NCBI GenBank assembly: GCA_047722305.1
Contig: JBDNYM010000004.1
Coordinates: forward strand, 11,705 to 75,704
Source of the DNA: JAKVJE01 sp047722305
Lineage (GTDB): Bacteria; Actinomycetota; Actinomycetes; Actinomycetales; Microbacteriaceae
Length of the DNA stretch: 64,000 nucleotides
Direction: 5' to 3'
Below are positions 7,162-14,044 of the stretch, piece by piece (the first letter of the stretch is position 1; each line of letters opens with the position of its first letter). The notes under the pieces were generated by a model. That model was given only the letters and a program-made list of their open reading frames with translations, made no database searches and was not told the origin of the DNA. Both the position numbers and the translations under genes were made by a program.

Positions 7162-8859
7162 ATGGCCGATATCGATTCGCACGGCGCCGGCTCGTCCGCC
7201 GGCAGTCCCGATCCCATCCTCGTGGAGGTGCTGGGCGCCGCCCTGGCCTCGATCGTGCAGGAGATGAGCGAGACCCTGGTCAAGGCCGCCTTCTCGCCGA
7301 ACATTAAGGAACGGCGCGACTGCACCGCCGGTCTCTTCGATGCGGCCGGGAACGTGATCGCTCAGGACGAGGGGGGCTCGCCCATGCACCTGGGATCGCT
7401 CATCGGGATCGTGTCCACGATCCGGGAGCGCTATGACGAGGACTCCATCCGTCCCGGCGACGTGTTCATCGGGAATGACCCCTACTCGGGTGGGGGATCG
7501 CACTTGCCCGACATCGTGCTGGTCTCCCCGATCTTCGTGGAGGAGCGGCTGCGGGGGTGGGCGGCGGTGCTCGCTCACCACGCTGACTTCGGCGATCGGG
7601 GGCACGCGCACATCTTCCAGGAGGCCATCCGTATCCCCCCGTTGCACCTGGTGCGTGCTGGCGTCCGGCAAGACGAGCTGCTGCAGCTGATCCTGCTCAA
7701 CTGCCAGGTTCCGGATCAGAGACGCGCCGACCTCCGGGCGCAGGAGGCGGCGCTGCGACTGGCCGTCAACCGGTACGCAGACCTGTGCCGCCGCTACGGC
7801 GGCGAGACGATGGAACAGGTGTGCGCCGAGCTGCTTGACTACACCGAGCGCCGTACCCGGGCGGCAATCAGTGCCTTTCCCGATGGCGAGTATCACTTCG
7901 AAGATCTCTTCGACTGCCCGGAGCTGGACGATGAGCTGCGGCTGCAGGTCAGCATCACCATTGCCGGCGATCGGCTCACCTTCGATTTCCGCGGCAACCC
8001 GCCCCAGGTGCGGGCGAGCGTGAACGTGGTGTGGACGGGGCTGTACGCGGCGGTCTACTACACGGTGAAGACGCTCATCGATCCTGACATCCAACCGAAC
8101 GCGGGCATGTACCGGCCGATTACGATCCTGGCGGACGAAGGCAGCATCCTCGACTGCGTGGCCCCCGCCGCCGTCAACGGCCGCAGCGAGACCTGCCAGC
8201 GGGTGGTGGACCTCATCCTCGGCGCGCTCGCCCCCGCCGTGCCGCATGCGGTCACCGCCGCGGCCAACGGATCCAATACCGGGGTGCACTTCTCCGGCTG
8301 GGACCCTGTGCGGCAACGCGAGTTCGTGTACTTGGAGACCATGGGCGGCGGGTCGGGAGCCCGGTACAACAAGGATGGGCTCGACGGCGTGCAGGTGCAC
8401 ATGACGAACACCTCGAACCTGCCCGTCGAGAGCCTGGAGTCGGAGTACCCGCTCGAGGTGGAGGCGTACGAGCTCATCGATGACTCGGGCGGCGTGGGGC
8501 GCTTCCGGGGCGGGATGGGCATCCGCCGCCGGGTGCGCGTCGAGGCCGATGATGTGCACTTCTGGCTCGACACCAGCCGCTTACGCTCGAAGCCCTGGGG
8601 TCTCGACGGTGGCGGCGAGGGCGACAACGCCCGCTGCCGGCTCAGCGAGGGCGCTCGTCCCATCGACCACGGCTACACGGTGTTGCAGCCAGGGCAGACG
8701 GCATCGATCGAGACTGCCGGCGCCGGAGGGTATGGGGTGCCGAGCGACCGTGACCCCGCCGCTGTCGAGCGGGACCTGCACGACCAGCGCATCTCAGTGG
8801 AGACGGCGGCGGAGTACCGCCGGCTCAGCGGCGGGGCCGCCCCGTCGAGTTCCGCGTGA
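7162..8859 (+). CDS. hyuB: Hydantoinase/oxoprolinase subunit B
   Basis: A 565-residue HyuB-family protein, the metal-containing hydrolytic subunit that pairs with HyuA. Characteristic segments are NDPYSGGGSHLPD (105-117) and HHADFGDRG (139-147), which supply probable metal-binding His and Asp residues, and a glycine-rich GRFRGGMGIRRRVR region further on. I chose the ATG at 7162 because an AGGAGAG ribosome site lies just upstream, across the hyuA stop; an upstream GTG at 7126 lies inside hyuA. The last 35 bp overlap the convergent lacI gene, so the two genes share coding sequence at their 3' ends. It completes a four-gene operon with the deglycase and kinase. Confidence 0.87.
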   Translation: MADIDSHGAGSSAGSPDPILVEVLGAALASIVQEMSETLVKAAFSPNIKERRDCTAGLFDAAGNVIAQDEGGSPMHLGSLIGIVSTIRERYDEDSIRPGDVFIGNDPYSGGGSHLPDIVLVSPIFVEERLRGWAAVLAHHADFGDRGHAHIFQEAIRIPPLHLVRAGVRQDELLQLILLNCQVPDQRRADLRAQEAALRLAVNRYADLCRRYGGETMEQVCAELLDYTERRTRAAISAFPDGEYHFEDLFDCPELDDELRLQVSITIAGDRLTFDFRGNPPQVRASVNVVWTGLYAAVYYTVKTLIDPDIQPNAGMYRPITILADEGSILDCVAPAAVNGRSETCQRVVDLILGALAPAVPHAVTAAANGSNTGVHFSGWDPVRQREFVYLETMGGGSGARYNKDGLDGVQVHMTNTSNLPVESLESEYPLEVEAYELIDDSGGVGRFRGGMGIRRRVRVEADDVHFWLDTSRLRSKPWGLDGGGEGDNARCRLSEGARPIDHGYTVLQPGQTASIETAGAGGYGVPSDRDPAAVERDLHDQRISVETAAEYRRLSGGAAPSSSA

Positions 8860-9952
8860 TCAGGTGTGCCGGGAGGAAGGCGTCCGCCGCCGGCTGGGTG
8901 TGATCCTCGATCAGGTCCAGTAGCAGTCTGCCGGCCTGTTCCCCGAGCTGGGAGCGCGGCTGGTCGACGACGGTGATGGCCGGGCGCACCAGTGTGGTCC
9001 AGTCCTGCTCATCGAAGCCGACGAAGGAGAGTTCGTCGGGGAGGGCCACGCCCAGCTGGCTGAGCTTCCGGTAGGCGCCGAGGGTCAGCGTCGAGTCGGT
9101 GCAGTACATGGCGGTGGCGTCGAGGCCGGCGGCGAGGGCCCGGCCGACGGCGGCGGCGGTCTCGTCGGCGTCGAACGAGGCGCCGACGATGAGATCCCGT
9201 TGGGGGGAGAGGCCCCAGTCACGCAACTCGCGCAGGTAGCCGAGCAGGCGGGCGCTCGACGGCGGCAGGTCGCGGGTGGGCGCGTCGGGGCGGGCGAGCA
9301 GCTGGTCGACTCGGTCGGCGGCCTCGGTGACGATGGCGATGCGCCGATGCCCCCATTCGAGCAGGTGGCGTACCGCGAGCGTCGAAGCCTGCACGTGGTC
9401 GACGGCCACCAGGGGGAAGCCGGTGGTGCCCTCCCCCTGCTCGGCGCGATCGACGAGCACCACGGGCAGACGTGCGCCCACTTCGGCGAGGGCCGCATGC
9501 GACCGGGGCTGCAGCACGGGAGCGATGACGATTCCGTCGACGCGTTTCTGCAGGAGGACGTCGAGGGCGCGGTCCTCGACGTCCGGGTCGTTGTCGGTGT
9601 TGCTGATCACCACCTCGCAGCCGGCGGCCCGGGCGACATCCGACACTCCGCGCACCACAGCCGAGAAGAAAGGACTGGAGACGTCGGGGATCACGGCGGC
9701 GATGGTGTTGGTGCGGCCGCGGGCCATGGCGCGGGCCAGGGCGTTCGGGCGGTATCCGAGCCGTTCGGCCGCGGCCAGTACCTTGGCCCGGGCGGTGGTG
9801 CTCGCCGAGCCGGTCTCGGAGAGCACCCGGGCGGCAGTGGACTTTGACACCCCCGCCATGCGAGCGACGTCGACCACGGTGACCACTTCGCCTCGGTGAC
9901 GGGCGGACTGTGCGGTCGTGTGCAAATCCGCTGGGTGATTCTGTGCGTTCAT
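8825..9952 (-). CDS. LacI-family transcriptional repressor of the catabolic cluster
   Basis: A 375-residue regulator. The helix-turn-helix is VDVARMAGVSKSTAARVLS (27-45), followed by the hinge helix region NALARAMARG that inserts into the central CG of a LacI operator, and then a periplasmic-binding-protein-like sensor domain (for example VIPDVSSPFFSAVVRG). Such proteins usually sense a sugar or sugar phosphate. The N-terminal ~22 residues before the HTH are unusually long, so a downstream GTG start near residue 23 or 24 is possible; no strong ribosome site marks the ATG at 9952. It lies between the operon and the permease, with operators at both target promoters. Its own promoter probably lies near O2, implying autoregulation. 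Its 3' end overlaps hyuB by 35 bp. Confidence 0.88.
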   Translation of the reverse strand: MNAQNHPADLHTTAQSARHRGEVVTVVDVARMAGVSKSTAARVLSETGSASTTARAKVLAAAERLGYRPNALARAMARGRTNTIAAVIPDVSSPFFSAVVRGVSDVARAAGCEVVISNTDNDPDVEDRALDVLLQKRVDGIVIAPVLQPRSHAALAEVGARLPVVLVDRAEQGEGTTGFPLVAVDHVQASTLAVRHLLEWGHRRIAIVTEAADRVDQLLARPDAPTRDLPPSSARLLGYLRELRDWGLSPQRDLIVGASFDADETAAAVGRALAAGLDATAMYCTDSTLTLGAYRKLSQLGVALPDELSFVGFDEQDWTTLVRPAITVVDQPRSQLGEQAGRLLLDLIEDHTQPAADAFLPAHLITRNSTGRPRR

Positions 9953-10001
9953 GTTTGAATTCAGTGCTCTGTTACGAAGAGGTTAAACCTGGCCCGTGGA
10001 T

Positions 10002-10017
10002 TTGACACCGTTCCCAA
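10002..10017 (-). promoter_or_regulatory. LacI-family operator O2 (overlaps a TTGACA -35 box)
   Basis: Read on the minus strand this is TTGGGAACGGTGTCAA, 14 of 16 identical to O1. On the plus strand its first six bases (10002-10007) are TTGACA, a perfect -35 hexamer pointing toward the permease gene. It lies 50 bp upstream of lacI and about 95 bp upstream of the permease start, so one repressor dimer could control both. Confidence 0.68.
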
Positions 10018-10045
10018 AAATCAACGAGAGTGAACGAAACCCGGA

Positions 10046-10061
10046 ATGGGAACGGTCTCAA
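10046..10061 (+). promoter_or_regulatory. LacI-family operator O3, upstream of the permease gene
   Basis: ATGGGAACGGTCTCAA is 14 of 16 identical to O1, with the left half and central CG preserved. It lies 44 bp (centre to centre) from O2 and 49 bp before the permease ATG. The pairing of O2 and O3 would allow cooperative binding or looping. Confidence 0.68.
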
Positions 10062-10110
10062 TCGAGATTCCCGCCCGCCATCACGGGGGCTCAATCGAGG
10101 AAGGCTCTTC

Positions 10111-11439
10111 ATGTCGAACGTCGCAGAAGGTACCCCGCCACCCGCCGGATCGATTTCCCGCCGACGAGTCTTCACAGCCACGCTCCTGGGAAATGTCGTC
10201 GAGTATTACGATTTCACGCTGTATGGTACCCTCGCCGCGATCATCTCCGAGCACTTCTTCCCGGCGAATGACCACGTCGCGCTGATCTCCGTGTACCTGG
10301 GCATTGTGCTCTCCTACTTCGTTCGCCCGTTCGGCGGCCTGATCCTCGGGCCGATCGGCGACATCAAAGGGCGCAAGTTCGTCCTCGTGCTCACCATCGC
10401 CCTGATGAGCGTCGGCACGGCCGGCATCGGCTTCCTGCCGTCCTACGCGGCGATCGGGCTTGCCGCCCCCATCATCCTGATGGTCTCCCGGATCGTGCAG
10501 GGGCTCGGGGCCAGCGTCGAGTACACGACCGCCGCCGACTACCTGTTCGAGCACGAGCAGGGTCACCGCCGCAACTATGTTGCCGGCATCGTCAACTCGA
10601 CCTGCTCGGTGGGCTCGTTCCTGGCGGCGGCCATCGCCTACCTGTTCTCGTTGATGCCCGGTTCGTTCTTCACCGACTGGGGATGGCGCATCCCCTTCAT
10701 CTTCGCCATCCCGATCGCCTTCATCGGCGTGTACATGCGTCGCCATCTGGTCGAGACCCCCGATTTCCGGAAGATTCTGCAGAAAGTCGAGCAGGAGCAG
10801 GTCAAACAGACTCCGCTGCGCGACTCCCTGCGCCTGTATTGGAAGGAGATCCTGCAGGTGCTCGGCCTGAGCGTGGGGCAGCGCATCGGGTCGTACATCA
10901 TCCAGGCCTACTTCGTGACCGCCCTGATCACGGCCGGGTTTCCCGCCTCGCAGAGCCTGCTGGTGTCGATGCTCACCTATCTGGTCGGTCCCATCACGAG
11001 CATCTGGGGCGGGGTGCTCGCCGACCGGTTCGGCGGCCGCCTGCCGCTCGTGGTGGGCTACGGCCTGTTCGTGCTGCTCACCGTGCCCACCTTCTACCTG
11101 ATCGGAGGCAAATCCATCTGGCTGGCCACCGGGGCCGTCATCGTGTTCACCCTCATCAACAACCTCGTGGCCGCACCGCTCAGCGTCTCCTACGTGCTCA
11201 CCTTCCCCGCCCAGGTGCGGGCCACCGCGGCGGCGCTGAGCTTCAACGTCGGCACCTCGCTGTTCGGGTCCACCGCCGGGCTGGTCGCCGTGCTGCTGTT
11301 CAACCTGACCGGGTCCAATGTGTCCTTCGGGTGGTACGTCACCGTCGCCTGCGTGGTGTCGATCCTCGTAGCGATCTTCGCTCTGCCCGAGGCGCTCAAG
11401 TACCGCGAGGACCGGCCGGCGGTCGCCGAGGTCCGGTGA
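10111..11439 (+). CDS. MFS permease, metabolite:H+ symporter (MHS) type
   Basis: A 442-residue 12-helix transporter of the MHS branch, whose members import compatible solutes, organic acids and zwitterions with protons (ProP, KgtP, ShiA type). Hallmarks are NVVEYYDFTLYGTLA near the N-terminus, the RPFGGLILGPIGDIKGRK loop after helix 2, and SRIVQGLGASVEYTTAADYLFE in helix 4. I take the ATG at 10111 because a GAGGAAGG ribosome site precedes it; the longer frame from 10030 would place operator O3 inside the coding region. It is controlled by the same operators as the frlB operon, so it probably imports the intact conjugate. Known fructosamine operons usually use ABC or other permeases, so the MHS type hints at an acidic or zwitterionic substrate. 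Confidence 0.85.
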   Translation: MSNVAEGTPPPAGSISRRRVFTATLLGNVVEYYDFTLYGTLAAIISEHFFPANDHVALISVYLGIVLSYFVRPFGGLILGPIGDIKGRKFVLVLTIALMSVGTAGIGFLPSYAAIGLAAPIILMVSRIVQGLGASVEYTTAADYLFEHEQGHRRNYVAGIVNSTCSVGSFLAAAIAYLFSLMPGSFFTDWGWRIPFIFAIPIAFIGVYMRRHLVETPDFRKILQKVEQEQVKQTPLRDSLRLYWKEILQVLGLSVGQRIGSYIIQAYFVTALITAGFPASQSLLVSMLTYLVGPITSIWGGVLADRFGGRLPLVVGYGLFVLLTVPTFYLIGGKSIWLATGAVIVFTLINNLVAAPLSVSYVLTFPAQVRATAAALSFNVGTSLFGSTAGLVAVLLFNLTGSNVSFGWYVTVACVVSILVAIFALPEALKYREDRPAVAEVR

Positions 11440-11601
11440 CGCCGCTGCGGTCGGAGCGTCGTCCCCGTGCCGTTCCGTACTTCCCGGGCCAGAACCGGGC
11501 GCGTTCGCCATGCAGAAACGTCCGTGCCGACGTGCCGACAGCTGCACCGCGTGGGCGCATCTGCCGTGCGTCGGGTGAATCCTGGTGGCACAATCGGTGA
11601 G

Positions 11602-11760
11602 ATGACCAAGGTGAAGTGGCTCGCCGCCCCGGAGGAGCGCGACTGCGCCGCTGCGGTCGAGAACCTCTCGTCGTTCGGCTCGTCCGGCCTGTCGGCCGAC
11701 ATCCCGGCGCGGACGCGGCGCACTGACACCCCCTGCCGCATCGTCGGCCCGCGGGGCTGA
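11602..11760 (+). pseudogene. Remnant of a ParB-like small actinobacterial protein
   Basis: This 52-codon frame begins MTKVKWLAAPEERDCAAA and ends DTPCRIVGPRG. Both ends resemble, from memory, a conserved actinobacterial family of about 120-130 residues that starts with V.WL.APE..D..AA and ends near IPCRIV. The middle, which normally holds the conserved core, is missing or scrambled. I infer an internal deletion that happened to keep an open frame. It has no clear ribosome site. The remainder of 11440-11773 contains no recognisable gene. Confidence 0.45.
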
Positions 11761-11773
11761 GCGGACGCAGCGG

Positions 11774-12913
11774 GTGAGCTTCTTCGCCCTCGCCTTCGTT
11801 GGCGTCATCGCCCTGGCCGGGCCCCTGCTGTCCGCGGTGGCGCGGTGGCGGATCCCCCTCGTCATTGGCGAGCTGCTGGTCGGCGTGCTCTGCGGCGAGT
11901 CGGGGCTGCACCTGCTCGACCCGGCCGACCCGGCCTTCCGCCTGCTGGCGAACGTGGGTTTTGCCTTGACGATGTTCGTCGCCGGCAGCCACGTTCCGCT
12001 GCATGACGCGCGGCTGCGCTCTGCGCTGCGCGGGGGCATCCTGCGGGCGGTCGCCGTCGCGGCGGTTGCGGCGGCCCTGGGCCTGCTGCTGGGCGCCGTA
12101 TTCGGGACCGGGCATGGCGCGGTCTACGCCGTGGTGATGGCCTCGTCCTCGGCCGCCCTGGTGCTGCCTGCCGTGGACGAGCTGGGACTTGGCGGGCCGG
12201 CGGTGCTCTCTCTGATCGCGCAGGTGGCGGTGGCGGACGCCGCGACGATCGTCATTCTGCCGCTGGTGCTCGACCCGGTCCACGCGGGGCGGGCCGCCCT
12301 CGGCACGGTGGTGATCGCCGCCGCCGCCCTGGCCCTCTCCTGGGTGCTGCGCTACGTCGCCCCGGCTGGCCGGCGGCGCGCCCATCAGGTCAGCGAACGG
12401 CGCAACCTCGCCCTGGAGCTGCGGATCAGCCTGATCGTGCTGTTTTCGCTGGGGGCGGTTGCGATCGCCATGCACGTCTCGGTGATGCTCGCCGGTTTCG
12501 CGGCGGGTCTCGTCGTGGCGGCGATCGGCGAGCCGAGGCGGCTGGCCCGCCAGCTCTTCGCCGTCAGCGATGGGTTCCTCAGTCCGCTCTTCTTCGTCTG
12601 GCTGGGCGCTTCGCTGACGCTCGGGCCGGTTCTCGCCAGCCCCAGGTATGCCCTGCTCGGCGTCGCCCTCGGGGCGGGAGCCATCGTCGCCCACGCCGTG
12701 ATGCGCGTGTTCCGACAGCCGCTCTCCGCCGCGACGATTGCCTCCGCGCAGCTCGGCGTACCGGTCGCGGCCGCCACGATCGGTACCCAGACGGGCCTGC
12801 TGAATCGCGGCGAGCCGGCGGCCTTGCTGCTCGGCGCGCTCGTCACCGTTGGTGCGCTCTCGATCGCGAGCGGCGCCGCGACGCGGAGCAGCGCCCTGTC
12901 GACCAGGACCTGA
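11774..12913 (+). CDS. CPA2-family cation:proton antiporter (Kef-like), membrane domain only
   Basis: A 379-residue membrane protein with about 11-12 hydrophobic segments. It resembles the Na+/H+ exchanger domain of KefB/KefC and relatives: IGELLVGVLCGESGLHLL near helix 2, the SSSAALVLPAVDELGL region, and AQVAVADAATIVILPLVL, which carries the acidic residue expected in the ion-binding helix. There is no RCK/TrkA-N domain at the C-terminus, so ligand gating as in Kef would need another protein. The start is a GTG at 11774; no strong ribosome site is visible, and other starts in the first helix are possible. It stands alone between the gene remnant and an unassigned stretch. Role: probably pH or K+/Na+ homeostasis. 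Confidence 0.78.
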   Translation: MSFFALAFVGVIALAGPLLSAVARWRIPLVIGELLVGVLCGESGLHLLDPADPAFRLLANVGFALTMFVAGSHVPLHDARLRSALRGGILRAVAVAAVAAALGLLLGAVFGTGHGAVYAVVMASSSAALVLPAVDELGLGGPAVLSLIAQVAVADAATIVILPLVLDPVHAGRAALGTVVIAAAALALSWVLRYVAPAGRRRAHQVSERRNLALELRISLIVLFSLGAVAIAMHVSVMLAGFAAGLVVAAIGEPRRLARQLFAVSDGFLSPLFFVWLGASLTLGPVLASPRYALLGVALGAGAIVAHAVMRVFRQPLSAATIASAQLGVPVAAATIGTQTGLLNRGEPAALLLGALVTVGALSIASGAATRSSALSTRT

Positions 12914-13449
12914 ACGCCGATCCTCAGGAGAATCGGCTTCCCGGTGATTGAGCGGCACCGTTCTCTTTGGCTGCGTCGACGCGTCAGTGAACGAGAAATG
13001 CACGTTGCTGCAAGCGGAAGCGGCCGTGTTCCCGGTTCGTGCCGGTCGCGATCGGGCTGCGTGATTTGCTCCCGGTCGGGTTCCCGCCGGCTCCGCTCAT
13101 CGCGGAACTCTCTTTCCCGATGCCGGGCACACCGCCGGTGCGAAGATCGCGATCCGTATCGCGACGGTCCTGGCTGCTGTCCTCGCCGCGACGATGCCGC
13201 GGTGGGATGCCCGCAGCGCGCGTCGCCGATATGAACGACGACGGTGTGCCCGCCGCGAACACCGACCAGGCCCTCGCGGCCGAACAAGAACGATCACCCG
13301 TTCCTATCGCAGACCCACACGACGATCAACGTGCATGACTGCCATTCGCACGAACTCGTCAAACAGCGCAGAGGCCTGGCCTGGGATGCGGCCTTCCCCC
13401 GAGGCGACTTCGGCGACGAGCGCCGGCGAATTCCGCAGCTGCAGTTCTC
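12914..13449. other. Unassigned 536-bp stretch, no recognisable gene
   Basis: The region between the antiporter and the feo operon holds a small hairpin (GCCGAT at 12916-12921 with ATCGGC at 12932-12937) right after the antiporter stop, possibly a weak terminator. Beyond it there are several short frames on both strands, none with a convincing ribosome site or family resemblance. One plus-strand frame (13244-13627) runs into the antisense of the NifU-like gene, as shadow frames do. It could be the decayed remains of one or more genes. Confidence 0.5.
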
Positions 13450-14043
13450 TCACCTCGCCCGCACGGCGACGAGCTCGGGGCAGCGCTCGCGGAGTTCGCG
13501 CTCGAAGCGCAGGTGCAGCGTCAGGGGCGAGATCGGGCATCCGCTGCACATTCCCCGGAAGGCGACCTCGACCACGCCGTCGTGCACTCCGGCGACGACG
13601 AACTCGCCGCCGTGCGAGCTGATGTAGTCGCCGAGGCTGCCGGCCAGCACGGCGGCGGCGGCGGCGCGGATGAGCGCGTCCCGTTCGGGGGAGGGGGCGG
13701 CGGCGGCGATCGTCCACGTGCCCGCGACGGCCAGCGCCCGCGGCAGGGCCGTGCGCAGCGGCCCGCCGAGACGGGCGAGGTCGGCCCGCGAGCGGAAACG
13801 GGTCAGCAGGCACCCGCCGGGCTCGATGGTCGCCTCGGTCAGGGCCGGGTCGCGCAGCAGCGGACCCAGCATCCCCGGGGCATCCAGCACCCGTCCCGGC
13901 CGGGCGAGGATGCCGGCGGGCACGACCCAGCGCATCGCAGCCGCGTCGCCGGGCACCGCCTCCGGGTGCGTGGGGACGGGCGCGGTTGCCGGCCGAGCCT
14001 GGAGCGTGCGCTCCCTCTGCCGCTCCCGCAGCAGCGACCGCAT
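13450..14043 (-). CDS. NifU-like (Nfu-type) protein in the feo operon
   Basis: A 197-residue protein whose C-terminal third is a NifU C-terminal domain: SLGDYISSHGGEFVVAGVHDG (136-156) and RGMCSGCPIS (163-172), where Cys166 and Cys169 form the CxxC that holds a labile 4Fe-4S cluster between two subunits. Residues ~36-110 resemble the N-terminal domain of Nfu scaffolds only loosely. The ATG follows the feoB stop with one base between, so it is the last gene of feoA-feoB-nfu. The context suggests it receives iron or a cluster linked to ferrous-iron uptake, perhaps in the position held by FeoC in enterobacteria; that link is inference. Confidence 0.75.
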   Translation of the reverse strand: MRSLLRERQRERTLQARPATAPVPTHPEAVPGDAAAMRWVVPAGILARPGRVLDAPGMLGPLLRDPALTEATIEPGGCLLTRFRSRADLARLGGPLRTALPRALAVAGTWTIAAAAPSPERDALIRAAAAAVLAGSLGDYISSHGGEFVVAGVHDGVVEVAFRGMCSGCPISPLTLHLRFERELRERCPELVAVRAR

Positions 14044-14044
14044 G

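Noticed and set aside
5108..8859. Acetone or acetophenone carboxylase as the identity of HyuA/HyuB
   Set aside because: No third small subunit or carboxylase partner is present and the operon context is sugar-amine metabolism; kept only as an alternative.
10030..10110. Longer N-terminus for the MHS permease
   Set aside because: It would place operator O3 in coding sequence, lacks a ribosome site, and adds residues not typical of the family.
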